Shown here: in pieces, positions 1-10,053 of the stretch | Layout: each line of letters opens with the position of its first letter | How positions within the stretch are numbered: the first letter of the stretch is position 1 | Source of the DNA: Micrasema longulum | Taxonomy: Eukaryota > Arthropoda > Insecta > Trichoptera > Brachycentridae | DNA: 64,000 nt | NCBI GenBank assembly: GCA_022494885.1 | Contig: JAGVSM010003635.1 | Span: 271,420-335,419, forward strand | Reading direction: 5' to 3' | Notes under the pieces: generated by a model | Databases searched by the model: none | What the model was told of the DNA's origin: nothing | The model's input: only the letters and a program-made list of their open reading frames with translations | Position numbers and translations under genes: made by a program

Positions 1-1527
1 AAAGAATAGTTTAAAACATTTTTAAAAAAAAGAAAGAAGCATTGACAAACATAAGGGACATCGATACAAGATCTGGACTATTTATTTAGTGCTCGTTTAA
101 ATCGCTGTAAACTTAAACCAAAAAAGTCCAGATCTTGTCTTGAGTTAACAATACGACAAAGGCGGGTCATTGGAGAATTTAGGCCGTAGTTTGTTCTATG
201 CTGATCGATGAACAATACTTCATTGTTTCTAAATCTACGAGTCGGAATATTGAATTTTACTTGTCCCTGTAATGATGGAACACCGATTATACCATTTAGT
301 ATGCCGAACATATATATGGAGTCAATATTAGTTCTACGTTTTTGTAGACTAGAAATATTTAACATTGACTCTATTTCAGCATAAGAATAATTATCTCTCT
401 CTAGTCTGAGCATCCACGCTATTTTTCGAAGCCAGTGATGTTGGACTGATTCAATGTGATTTATGCGATTGACATAGTATGGAGACCAGACCACGGAGAC
501 ATATTCTAGAAGAGGGCGAACAGTTGAGCAATAAAGAGTTTTGATTGTACGGACATGAGTAAAATCAGAGGATATTCTGTTAATGAAGCCAAGTAATTTC
601 AGTGATTTATTTATTGTATTACCTATATGCTTGTTGTATGTCAGTTTATAGTCCAAAACAACTCCTAAATCTCTGATGGACTTGACTACATCAGTTTTGG
701 AGTTTTCTAATAGGTACTCGAATGAAATTGGTTGTTTTGTTCTATGAAATGACATTATTTAGCATTTTTTAATATTTAGTTCTAATTTATTGACTTTACA
801 CCATCGGTTAAAAGAGTTAATGTCTGATTGAAGAAGAAAGCAGTCTTGTAAAGTTTGAATTATTTTGAGAATTTTGTTGTCGTCCGCGAAGAGCCAAAAA
901 CGAGAGTAAGAGAACGATTTAGCAACATCATTAATAAACAAATTGAAAAGCAGGGGTGCCAAATGAGCACCCTGAGGTACACCCGATGTAACATCAATAC
1001 TGGTTGATAAATAGTTATTTATCCGAACATTTTGTGTCCTACTAGTTAGATACGATTTAATAAATGAGAGTAATGGATCTCTTATTCCCAAGGCATGTAA
1101 TTTATACTTGAGAATTTTATGATCTACTTTGTCAGATGCCTTAGAAAAATCTGTATAAAGAACGTCAATCTGCTGACCATTTTCGAGTGCTTTGACAATA
1201 ACCTGGGTATAATCCACCAGGTTAGAGGTGGTTGATCTGGCAGATCTAAATCCATGCTGTTCATCGATCAGTATATTCTTAAACATGGGCGTGATTTTGC
1301 TAGCAATTAAAGCCTCAAACATTTTAGGGATACAAGATAAAGTTGAAATAGGCCTATAATTGCTAACATTAGATTTATCGCCTGATTTAAAAATAGGCCT
1401 TATATAACTTATCTTCCATAAGGATGGAAACTCGCCGGATAACAGAGAGAGATTAAACATGAATGAAATTGGTTTAGAGAGAGTGTAGCTACAATTTTTT
1501 AATAATAAATCTGGAATATTGTTATTA
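1..1527 (-). pseudogene. Non-LTR retrotransposon ORF2 (reverse transcriptase), 5'-truncated, one nonsense codon
   Basis: Read on the minus strand, this is the 3' half of a Jockey/CR1-like ORF2. The RT palm comes first, with the motifs SNYRPIS, TDFSKASDKVDH (aspartate of motif A), SGVPQGAHLAPLLF and the active site FADD. The thumb and C-terminal region follows, with DLGVVLDYKLTYNKHI and LEYVSVVWSP, ending in FGLSLQRFKRAL at a stop near 78. The frame is open from about 1527 to 78 except for one TAA at 759-761, after ...NIKKC; reading continues in the same frame two codons later. The endonuclease domain and ORF1 are missing, as in a 5'-truncated copy. The 3' UTR runs off the left edge. One stop and no obvious frameshift make this the best-preserved ORF2 in the window. 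The clade assignment is by motif only. Confidence 0.9.
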
Positions 1528-1734
1528 TATTATTTCATAATTTTGTAATAGAACACTGTTTGTTAATTGTATTTATGATTATGTTTATAAAAGGCGTTTG
1601 TGCCGTGTATACACTAATAAATAAATAAGAACCTGCTGACGAATTGTATGCTTACAATTCAGCAGGACTTTATTTTTAAAACTATTGGGTAAATATTTTT
1701 GAAAAATAAACAAAAAATAAATCAATCATGCCAT
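1528..1734 (+). mobile_element. Non-LTR 3' tail plus strong hairpin
   Basis: An apparent plus-strand 3' UTR ends in a TAAATAAATAAG-type tail near 1610-1629. It adjoins an imperfect hairpin at 1632-1666, with arms CCTGCTGA...AATTGTA and TTACAATTCAGCAGG. The hairpin could be a small inverted-repeat element or a tail structure. No coding remnant is visible. Confidence 0.4.
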
Positions 1735-1930
1735 GTATTTCACTGTCTTCTTCTTTTTCTGCATCCATCAACATTCGAATAAAAGAATATTTTAGCCGTT
1801 CTTTCACTGTCCAAACGCTCTACATGTCCGAACCGGCGCAGCACTCTTTTTTTGATTTTGTCGATAATGCTAGTCTCAGCCTTACATAATGCACAGATCA
1901 CAACTTTTCTGCATCTATCATACATTATTT
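1735..1930 (-). pseudogene. RTE-like ORF2 C-terminal fragment (DKIK...GHVER subfamily)
   Basis: Minus-strand translation gives the post-RT tail typical of RTE-like ORF2 proteins: YDRCRK, then KAETSIIDKIKKRVLRRFGH, VERLDSERTAK and a basic VDGCRKRRRQ. The same peptide occurs at 57798-58561 (minus) and, more decayed, at 6541-7110 (plus), so this is a multicopy family. Only about 60 residues remain. The palm, endonuclease and 3' tail are absent or unrecognisable. Confidence 0.8.
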
Positions 1931-3323
1931 TACTTCACAGAAAATTAATTACTGCAAACTGTAGCTAACTTCGTGATTAATAATACTAGAACGGATTTTG
2001 TCCGAATGGGCGACTCTATAAGCGGTAGCGCGTTATTACTCTGAGATTGTTTCTATTGATCTAGTTATTTACTGCCAGTTTAATGTTAATATTGTATGAC
2101 TATGATGGTTTCATTAAATAAATAAATTTAAATTAAAAACTTTCCGCATCCGCCCGGACACAGTGACAAATTGAAATATACAATAACAATATTTAACAGA
2201 AAAGTCGTTAATTACATTTCTAACGTAATATTTTGTGTAAATCGTACAATTACGAAGGTATTTTATTACACACAATTGATGACCTTTGCGAAGCAACCGG
2301 AAATACAACCTTCAAACAAAATTTTGAAAAAAAATCCCAAAGTGCAAAATTTAGTCATGATTTAATAACTTTATTTCCTTGCCTATAGTCACGACTTTTT
2401 GGATAATGAGAATTTAAATTATAAAAATTATATTTATTTAATTCGACGTTTATGGATTTGAGCTCATCAACGAACTGTTTTGTAATCAAAATAATACGCA
2501 CTTCGTAATAAATAGACCTGTTTTTTTTTAAATTTTACTTTTTTGATTTCAACCGTATTTTTAGTTCGCTTTAATTTGTTAGATTTTCGCCGCCATTTAA
2601 ATGCGTAATTGAAAGCATCCACCACATACCCGAATCCGTTTTAAAAACAAAACTTATTTATTCGGATTCACTCATACAAGCAAGCAAACTTTTTTTTCAT
2701 GACGAATTTTACAACTTCCAATATTCCTTTCATTTTCGCTCTAAACCATTCCTCATCAAAGGAAGGTAGGGACAAAGAAAGGTTTAAATAAAATAAATAA
2801 ATAAATCCATCACCCAATTCAAACTCTCTATGTTAGTGATTGGAAATATTAGTACTCGTATCTACTCTCTGGAGCACCAGAACGCCCCCAATTTACCCTC
2901 AAGGCCAATCACCGGTGGCGTACCCAAAAGCAGTAGACTTACTCTAATACTAGTGGTTGCAAACCAACTTGTGCCATCACTCATACCTGCTCAAACTGTG
3001 ATTATTGAAGAATATTACCTTTTCAATTGAAAGCAATAAAAGAGACGTATAATTCACGCTCAGGGAAGTCCTTAGCAAAAAATGTCCACTGACAGAGGTA
3101 CCCGCAATCAAAAACCTTAGGCCCCAGACACGTCCGGTGACTCCTGTTTAGTAAAAGATTTTAAACCTCCACCATCTCTTAGATCGGAACAAAAACAGCA
3201 CAGACATGAGTCCCGCACCTCATCCAGTATGGATCCATTTCTCCCTGTATCGGTTATCTACAGGTGCAATAAGCCAGGGGGTTACCTTGGTCAAGATCAA
3301 GGAGCTCCCAACAATTCCCACTT
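1931..3323. other. No gene recognised; decayed repeat DNA
   Basis: AT-rich sequence without a supportable gene. A plus-strand AAATAAAATAAATAAATAAA tail near 2786-2806 marks the 3' end of an unidentified retroelement. Sequence at 2820-3320 is less AT-rich and continues the 3' side of the minus-strand R1-like fragment next to it; short open frames on the plus strand there are antisense to it. Confidence 0.4.
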
Positions 3324-3580
3324 TTAAACCCACCCCTCCACAGATGCAGAAAAAACGCTCAAGATGCTCCTATTTGCCACTAGCTCGGTACACCAATCAG
3401 GTATTGGCACATTGCTCAGACTACGAAATATCATGTTCCTCTTCGTGTTCAGAAATGGGCAGTCCCATAGAATATGGGACGCTATTTGGCGGGGTTTATT
3501 AAGAGTAAGCGCTGCACAATGTGGCAGTCTTAAATCAAAAAGTTTTGTGCAAAAACTCGCCGTGTCTTGATAGCATATGA
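3324..3580 (-). pseudogene. R1/I-like non-LTR ORF2 C-terminal zinc-knuckle remnant
   Basis: The minus-strand frame reads LFDLRLPHCAAL, KPRQIASHILWDCPF and NTKRNMIF, then a weaker tail to a stop at 3324. A cysteine segment followed by H-I-L-W-D-C-P matches the Cys/His knuckle at the end of R1/I/Jockey-type ORF2 proteins (general form C-x2-C...E...H-x-L...C-P). Preceding TGHG-like sequence is frameshifted. One knuckle cysteine appears substituted. Clade assignment is tentative. Confidence 0.6.
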
Positions 3581-3600
3581 ACCGTGTTCTGGTTCAAGCA

Positions 3601-4235
3601 ACTCGTACCCAACTTTACTATAATCGAGATTTCTGGAAAAAACAAAAATGTCCACCTTGCCGTGATTACAGCGTCCCATCTATTCTGCCAGACCTCTATT
3701 ATCCTCATCTTTATTCGTTAATTCAAGTATGTTAGTTTTTCTCCCTCTTAAAACTGTGAAGTTGTGTCAAAGTAATCCACCACCTCACCCTTTTTTAGTA
3801 ATTTCACCACCGTTGACTCCATAACCTCAAAATCTGCGGGAAGTTTTTCAGCTAAAACTGGTACGGTATAATGAGTCGTTCGCGGTTGTTATGCTGTGTG
3901 CAACGAAAAACGCAAGGCATAAGTCTAAAAGCTAGATCAGAAATAAAGAAATCAGACGCCGGACCAAAGTTGTCGATATTTTAATAAATCTTATTGGTAA
4001 ATTGAACTGATAATAGGCAGTAGCAGCCGACCGAAACAAAACAGAAACCAAGGCTTATTTAAATAAGTCAAAGTCTTTTCAAAACGCTTAAAATTAGGCG
4101 TTTTGTTCTTACAAGTTCATTAAAACAAGTGCTTAATAAAATACACAGTGAAGTTCGTTGTTGCAAGGAGTGCGGATTAATCACTATGGAGGGTTGGTAC
4201 TTTACAACACAACACGAGCCTAACAAGATCCAAAC
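3601..4235. other. No feature recognised
   Basis: Moderately AT-rich, with frequent stops in all frames and no visible repeat or tail. Only very short open frames are present, and none resembles a known family. Confidence 0.4.
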
Positions 4236-4425
4236 TTTGAGTTTTTCTACTGACGTTTCTTGGTGGAACTGCATTTTAATTTTAAAAATACGGAAATAAT
4301 TTTATTCCTCTTTTATTTATAGTTTTTACCAATGACCGGGTTGCAGGCCAGTCTGACTTTGTCGGTCACGACGAAACCCGGTTCCGGTTAAAAATATAAA
4401 TAAAAGTGGAATAAAACTAGATACG
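4236..4425. mobile_element. Repeat family D, solo hairpin with hammerhead-like centre
   Basis: The left half is the outer arm of family D on the minus strand (GAGTTTTTCTACTGAC...). The right half is the opposite arm on the plus strand (GACGAAACCCGG...AAGTGGAATAAAAC). The interior present in the 831-bp copy at 45983-46813 is missing, so the arms meet as a near-palindrome. The junction carries CCAGTCTGAC...GTCGGTCACGACGAAACCC, a decayed hammerhead-like core in which CTGACGA has become CTGACTT. Confidence 0.6.
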
Positions 4426-4440
4426 TAGTTTTATTACTTT

Positions 4441-4600
4441 CATGGATCAGAGGTCCGAGGTTCGCACCCCGCTCTACGACAACTTGGTTCCCATTTTTAA
4501 ATTTAATCTTACTCTTTAAATTAAATTTAATAATTTAACTCGTTAAAAATGACCCCCAAAAAAGAAGTATTTGGGTAAATCATAAGAACGCGAATATTCC
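4441..4600 (+). repeat. SINE-A (tRNA-derived), 5'-damaged copy
   Basis: Contains the B-box segment AGGTTCGCACCCC and the family's body (AACTCGTTAAAAATG, TTTGGGTAAATCATAAGAACG). The A-box half is lost. Fuller copies lie at 10641, 24731 and 55633. Inferred to be Pol III-transcribed and moved by a LINE reverse transcriptase. Confidence 0.75.
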
Positions 4601-5884
4601 TTTTTTTTAATTAAAAAAACGATAAGACCCAAACTGTTTGCCCAGCCAAATTGGGCCCGTGACAGTCGTGTTGTATGTTGTACATTATATTATATTATTT
4701 AATAAAAAGTTTACCTTGGCTCTAAATATGCTAAAAAGTATAATTTGTTCGTACTGAGCTACAACAAATCGATGCACGCACTATTAAATCGTCAGTTAAA
4801 GTTGTTCATAATTTACGGAAATACTCGCATATGTAATGAGATTAATTAATTTAAACGCATGTATGTACTTGTACTACAATAATTATAAACAAAAAATGTG
4901 TCAATCTTGGAAAATAAACACGTGAAAAAAAATAAGAATTTTTCGTAAATAAAAACAAACTTTTGAATGAAGTGTTTTAAAATATTGTAGTCAAATAAAT
5001 AAATAAAAGGAATAAATTAATGTGTAAATTGTTTTTTTACGCTTTTGGTTCGTTGTTATGTAATATATATATATATATATATATCAATGTACGCTATAGG
5101 AACTTAAACTTGTTAACTATAAGGAAATGATTTTTTTTTAAATATGTAAAATCTTATAGCGCACAATAACCTGATCACCTAATTATACAGACTTATCTAG
5201 TGAAGTAGTTAATTACAAAATCAATGTCTTATTGTAAGTATGAGAGTATTCAATCGAAACATATAAAAGTTTTAAAACTAAATAAACGAATTTAATACAT
5301 CCTCGAATTGTAAATTCATATAAATGCGAGATAAAAACGTACATCAAGATTAAATTACACCTAAGCAAATTACTTTTATTATAAGTAGGTAAGATATATT
5401 GAAGCTTAATTTGATGCGTATGTTCAAAATTTACGATACCGTAAATTTTAATTCTTTTAAAAGTGAAATTACAGCCAAGTATTGTTAAGTCTGTTGAGTT
5501 CGGTCAGTTGTTAGTTTTTTATATTCTTAACCTTGCTAGTTTTTTTATATTACGAGTATTATTCACTATAAAAAAGTTAATTACGTCATCATTATTTAAA
5601 TACGATGAATATTTCTAGAACCGCCTCATCACAGCATAAATACACCGGATACATTCGAGTAAATTCAATTGAATTTTTTTTTATTTATTTAAAAAATTTA
5701 CGTCGACTTACAAACATAACTCATATAAAATATGAATCCTTAAGCAACCTATTTTTTTTTAAAATACAACAGAAAGAAATAAATAAAGCAATGTACGTAT
5801 TTAAAATACCCAATATAATAACGGAATAATAAATAAATATGAGAATCACAAATAATATAAGATAACAATAAATAATTATTAGAA
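4601..5884. other. AT-rich gap with (TA)n
   Basis: No gene or recognisable transposon. A pure (AT)n microsatellite occupies about 5063-5084. The rest is AT-rich sequence with short open frames whose lysine, asparagine, phenylalanine and isoleucine content is what AT-rich noise gives. Confidence 0.5.
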
Positions 5885-6335
5885 TAACTATGAATAAAGC
5901 CAGCATAACACCTAGTCTACTCTACGGATGCGAATCGCGGCACCTCACTAGTGAGGCCATAGGGCCCAAATCAGCAATTTAAAAAAAAAAAAAAACAGAG
6001 TTTCAAGAATAGATGTCTAAGAAAAATCTTGGGTGTGCGGTGGTTTGACTTTGTAAGGAATGAAGTTATAAGATAAAAGACGCAGCAAACTCTGGTGACA
6101 ACTGTCATCAATCTGAGGCGATACGCCCGGCTTAGCCATGTACTGTGGATGTCTCATGAGAACCTCAACCACGCTTGCCTATTTTTCAAAGCATCGGGTT
6201 CTTGACGTCCTGAACGTCCACTGCTGACTGTTTGTCAGCAGTTCATGTTAGAACTACGGGACGTGAACCTGATTTTGGAGGATGCACAGAAGCTGGTAGC
6301 CTGGAGGATCTTCTTGGACACCATATGATCCAACT
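5885..6335 (+). pseudogene. RTE-like ORF2 C-terminus (LLYGCE / RKILGVRWFDFVRNE subfamily)
   Basis: Plus-strand translation with frameshifts gives ITPSLLYGCES, NRCLRKILGVRWFDFVRNEV, then TVINLRRYARLSHVLWM, MLELRDVNLILEDAQKLV and AWRIFLDTI. The order (YGCE, Arg-rich ILG-WxD, RR-x-RLSHVLRM, a W/R-rich end) matches the region after the RT palm in RTE-like ORF2. A poly-A run near 5980-5995 and several stops show that it is dead. It is a different lineage from the DKIK...GHVER copies that follow. Confidence 0.75.
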
Positions 6336-6540
6336 ATAAAGCGGGCATAGAATGATACATTTAAAAATAGAGTATGAGCGAAAAATGCAGTCTAAAAAAT
6401 ACTTTAAAAATGCTTGATAAACAAATAAAATTGAAAGAAATGCAAACATATTTAATGTTGACTAATCGAATGTGATGGTTTTTAAAAGAGATGAATGTAT
6501 GACTTAATATGAAAGCACTGTGAATGAGGTTATACTGAAA

Positions 6541-7110
6541 TAGAAGTAGAGTAATTCATGCATCTGGGAATTATGTTTACTAGGGATGGAATAACAGAGA
6601 AAGTTATTAAAAGGATGGTGAATGCCGAGAACAGAGTGAAGGGCGCACTTAAATCAACCTTAATAATTAAATATTTGTGGCAGGAGGCAAAATTAGCTGT
6701 TCACAATGGAGCACTGTGGCCAACCCTCATTCATGGGAGCAAATGACGGAATTGGAAAAACAACGATGAAAGTATGCTGAATGCTGTTGCAATGTGATCT
6801 CTCTATGCACAATAGGTGCACAAATGTCGCGATCCGAATACTACTTAAAGACGAGATAAGCATTATTGACAAAATAAAAAGGGGTGCTTCGTTGGTTTGG
6901 ACATGTAGAGCGAATAGACAGGCAAAGAAGGTACAAAAATCAAAGACCAAAAAAACAAATACCTGAAGATGGACGTGTCCAAAGTTGGACTAATTGGCGC
7001 GCGTGCATCAGAAGATGTATAAATGTAGAGGAAGCAAGATCTGTATTGAAAAACGGATTAATATGGCATTTTATCTTCTCTGCCTACTCTTACCGGGAAA
7101 TCGCCTGATG
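6541..7110 (+). pseudogene. RTE-like ORF2 C-terminal region (DKIK...GHVER subfamily)
   Basis: Plus-strand reading: HLGIMFTRDGITEKVIKRM, NRVKGALKSTLIIKYLWQEA, a damaged middle, then LRWFGHVERIDRQR, a basic stretch, RRCINVEEARSVLKNG and WHFIFSA. It aligns piece by piece with the better copy at 57798-58561. At least one nonsense codon follows WPTLIHGSK, and there are frameshifts near 6785-6900. The palm YADD and endonuclease are absent. Confidence 0.8.
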
Positions 7111-7475
7111 GTTTGTTTGTTTATTTTGTATTTGCGTTGCATTTTTTAAAATAACTTATTGAGTACCTCTTCTGTTGTTATTGAACATATTGTTACTTAC
7201 CATATTTGTATGGTGGACACGATCGTGCTTGTCTAAATCTGGTCATTTGACATCAGTTCTTCTGTTGGACCTTGGAGTAGGTACCTTATAAATATTAGTT
7301 CAATAACAGTATATGCAGTTCCATACACTTACCGGGAGATTTATGTACAGAAATTCAAATGTGCCACTCAATGATAATGAGATCGTATCTTATAAGATAA
7401 ACGATTAAATACTAGTGGAAGTGAAAAAATGCATGTTTTACAAGCCACATTTTGTGCATTTATGTTTTCTTTCAG
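7111..7475. other. Unassigned, intron-like
   Basis: No repeat tail or coding similarity is visible. It leads into the TTTTCTTTCAG acceptor-like tract that precedes the candidate exon at 7476. Confidence 0.3.
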
Positions 7476-7606
7476 CTTTTAGCGGATGCGTGCATTTCGA
7501 TGACTAAGGAAAACACGCCATTAATTTACTCTGGTGATAATTCATTCATATATGCTATTCATGATGGTTTTTTTTCAATAGACAAAACTGATTATGTTGG
7601 TAATCG
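7476..7606 (+). CDS. Candidate internal exon of an unidentified host gene
   Basis: An open stretch begins right after a good splice acceptor (pyrimidine-rich TTTTCTTTCAG, AG at 7474-7475) and reads LLADACISMTKENTPLIYSG, then DNSFIYAIHDGFFSIDKTDY and VGN. Composition is protein-like (mixed D/E/K/T/S, GCG and ACG codons), unlike the Phe/Lys/Asn noise around it. Possible donors are G|GTAATC (exon end 7599) and CG|GTATTT (exon end 7606). The second leaves phase 2, which matches the acceptor phase of the other candidate exon at 30486. The frame stays open to a stop at 7641. I do not recognise the family. A passing similarity to a cadherin-type repeat (ENTP...F-S-I-D) is too weak to assign. It is not part of any repeat seen here. 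Confidence 0.35.
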
Positions 7607-7904
7607 GTATTTATATAAATGTTTTTTCACCTCAATCGGATAGATAAATTGAATGTTAACATAAGTTGTGTCTGTTTTTTTTCCAAATTAAGAAAACAAG
7701 AAGATACAACAAAAAAAATCACAACAAATTACTCAATAATGTATCCCGTTCATTATTTTACAACAAATAAATCAATAATTCATAGCATCTTCATTGTACA
7801 CTGCGCAATTGTCGCGAGCAGTTTTATTCTCTCGATAGAATGCGAACAGAAGGTGTGAAAATGCTCACTTTTGTGTACTTGACATTTAATTTTCTTCAAA
7901 TAAT

Positions 7905-8100
7905 ATTTTGTTCAACAATATTTTTTAATTTGGTCATTCGTTTGAAAATGCCCTAATAAGGCGAAACAATTGTCACGAAGTTTTTATTTTTATATGTTTA
8001 TATTTGTAAAAATAAAATAAAGTGTTCAGTAGACTCAAATCAGTGTTTGATTTCTAATTATAAGTTTGAATATGGAGTTCTACAAAATAAAAACCAAATC
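7905..8100 (+). mobile_element. Repeat family F with hammerhead-like motif
   Basis: Shares AGACTCAAATCAGTGTTTGA and following sequence with 54795-54870 (plus) and 11727-11811 (minus). At 7937-7979 it folds as a hammerhead: helix I TTCGT/ACGAA (7937-7941 with 7975-7979), core TTGAAAA, helix II GCC/GGC with a 7-nt loop, GAAA at 7963-7966, self-complementary ACAATTGT and cleavage residue C at 7974. Two core positions deviate (C3 to T, G8 to A), so this copy is probably inactive. Confidence 0.55.
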
Positions 8101-8126
8101 AATCAATATATTTTTTTCATTTCAGA

Positions 8127-8310
8127 TCATTTTTGTTACATGAAGGTAAGATGATCAGTCTTACGCTTCAGGTACCAGTCCAGGAACTATGAAGTATTTT
8201 AGTCTAAAAACACCCTTCTAAATTAATATTTAATATCGACCACGTCGGGAATCGAACCCGAGACCTCTTGCCTGGTAGCCAAACGCGCTGACCATCATTA
8301 CGAGGCTGAC
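8127..8310 (-). repeat. SINE-B (tRNA-derived)
   Basis: On the minus strand this copy starts GTCAGCCTCGTAATGATGGT and has the canonical B box GGTTCGATTCC (8248-8258). The body motifs ACCTGAAGCGTAAGACTGAT and CTTACCTTCATGTAACA are present, with 3' truncation before the usual (GAT)n tail. It is the best-conserved tRNA head of the family in the window. Confidence 0.85.
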
Positions 8311-8739
8311 TTTTTTTTAAAATTATGTTAATTACAAATTACCACACTTATTTATTAACAGGTTTTATACAAATTTTATTAATATTTTCAAAGACGTCAT
8401 TTTTACATTTTTGTAAGAAACGGCCGATATTATAAAAATTAATGAAAATTGTAAAAAGTTTTACGTTTCACCGCGCGTTGATGTAATTTAGAAGCAGCGA
8501 CGAAAAATCTACGATCATTTTAACGTGGACAGACAATATTGAATGTAAGGAGACACTCCTATTATTTTTTTATTTAAAAAAAATCTTTGTGTTCTCAAGA
8601 AAAAAAAATATATTGAAAATCGTTTAATCTCATAGCAAAAAATATAAAGTGTCAATTTTAAACGTCACGCAACTTGTAAAATGATCTCCTGAACAAGCTT
8701 AAGAAGAAATGCAAATCATCGCACGTTAGTGTTGGCTAT
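8311..8739. other. No feature recognised
   Basis: AT-rich with no tail, repeat or open frame worth reporting. Confidence 0.35.
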
Positions 8740-8915
8740 TAACTGCATGTGTATTATATTTTTGTTCGACTTCTACTATGGTGAAGATGTATATTGGGAT
8801 TCGCATGTTAGTGTAATTCATGTCCCGACGAAGAGACGGGTAGGTACGTCTCGAAACCGGTAGACATACGGTTAGTGTTTATGTACAGTTATTAACTAAC
8901 ATTAAACATAATGAT
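8740..8915 (+). mobile_element. Repeat family E with well-formed hammerhead-like motif
   Basis: Related copies lie at 10925-10990 (minus), 32470-32740 (plus) and 63820-64000 (plus, cut by the window end). At 8820-8867 every hammerhead helix can be drawn: helix I ATGTC/GACAT (8820-8824 with 8863-8867), core CCGACGA (8825-8831; U4 is C), one unpaired A, helix II GAGACG/CGTCTC (8833-8838 with 8847-8852), GAAA (8853-8856), self-complementary ACCGGT (8856-8861) and cleavage residue A 8862. Penelope-like elements and retrozymes are the known carriers of such motifs; no protein of that class is seen here. Confidence 0.6.
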
Positions 8916-9378
8916 TTGCCCAGTCTGTATGAGCCGCGCCACGGCGAATGTTTTATAGAAATTCTAGGTTTAAACACAATATTACTTAATTACTTCATGG
9001 AATAAATTTCCCCAGAGGGTGGAATACAAACTCTGTTGGTTTATGTATAGTCACTGCACAAGTTTACTCTAGAATATTTGAAAAATCTTTACATTCTACA
9101 TCAACTAATTTATTTATTCTTTATTCTTTATTTGGATAACCAACAGCTACAATTATTTTATATAAAAAACAAATACGTCTTACGCTTAGATCAGGGCTTC
9201 GATTACAATGGGAAGTTAACTGAGTTATTTTCGACTGTCTATAAAGAAAAACCAATATTTGTGTATGAAAATAAGTATATTTGCATGAACATTTAAAGTT
9301 TCTTCGTCGGTAACCAATAATTGAACATGTTTAGAAGAAAAAAATATATGTCTATAAAGAAAAAGCGATATTTGTGTC

Positions 9379-9536
9379 AAGACGAAACCCAGTCACTGGT
9401 AAAAAAAATATAAAATAATTATAAATAAAAGTGGAATAAAACTAAAAAGTATTTTTAGAAAAAAAAAAGAAACATTAAAATACAAAAAATAATTCAAATG
9501 CAGTTCCACCAAGAAATGCAGTAGAAAAACTAAATA
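9379..9536 (+). mobile_element. Repeat family D fragment
   Basis: Starts inside the hammerhead-like motif (AAGACGAAACCCAGTCACTG) and continues through the arm AATAAAAGTGGAATAAAACT to CAGTTCCACCAAGAAATG and GTAGAAAAACT, the outer end of the family. The CTGANGA half is missing. Confidence 0.6.
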
Positions 9537-9785
9537 TATTAAAATAGAGTTTATTTAAATAAACATTTTAAACATTTTTGTTGATAACCCATAATCAAAT
9601 ATGTTTGAAAGAAAACATTGTATGCATATTCTGCATTTCATACAGAAAACTTAATTTTACTTTGTAGAAATTTTTTAAAATTTGTGTAGTTAATGAATAT
9701 GTGTATTTATGCATTATTATTGATAATCCTTTTAAATGGGATAAACATATTACCAAATTATGTAAAAGATGAAGGACAGTTTTTT

Positions 9786-10053
9786 GTCGGCCTCGTAGTG
9801 TAATGGTAAGCTCGTTTACCTACTATGCGAGAGGTCTTGGGTTCAATTCCTGACATGGTTGATATGAAATATTTATTTAAAAAGGTGTTTTCACACCAGA
9901 ATATTGCGTAGTCCATAGACTGGTTACCTGAAGCGTAAAACTAATCATCTTACGTTCATGTAACAAAAAAAGTTTCGAGAAACGCTGCGGTTGGTTTAAC
10001 AATGCAATGCCCTACGCACCATTAGGTGCGGAAAGGAAATGATGATGATGATG
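9786..10053 (+). repeat. SINE-B, near full length
   Basis: Runs from the tRNA-like head GTCGGCCTCGTAGTGTAATG (A box) and B box GGTTCAATTCC through ACCTGAAGCGTAAAACTAAT to CACCATTAGGTGCGGAAAGG and a (GAT)n tail. At about 268 bp it defines the family's full extent. The simple-repeat tail suggests a LINE partner of RTE type (inference). Confidence 0.9.

Noticed and set aside
3206..3570. Plus-strand open frames of 98 and 68 codons
   Set aside because: They lie antisense to a recognisable R1-like ORF2 tail on the minus strand; no family match of their own.
7476..7606. Assignment of the candidate exon to the cadherin family
   Set aside because: Only a few scattered residues (ENTP, FSID) resemble a cadherin repeat; the calcium-binding motifs are absent.
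9786..9860. True tRNA gene
   Set aside because: The A and B boxes belong to SINE-B: acceptor stem does not close, and the sequence continues into the repeated SINE body and (GAT)n tail.
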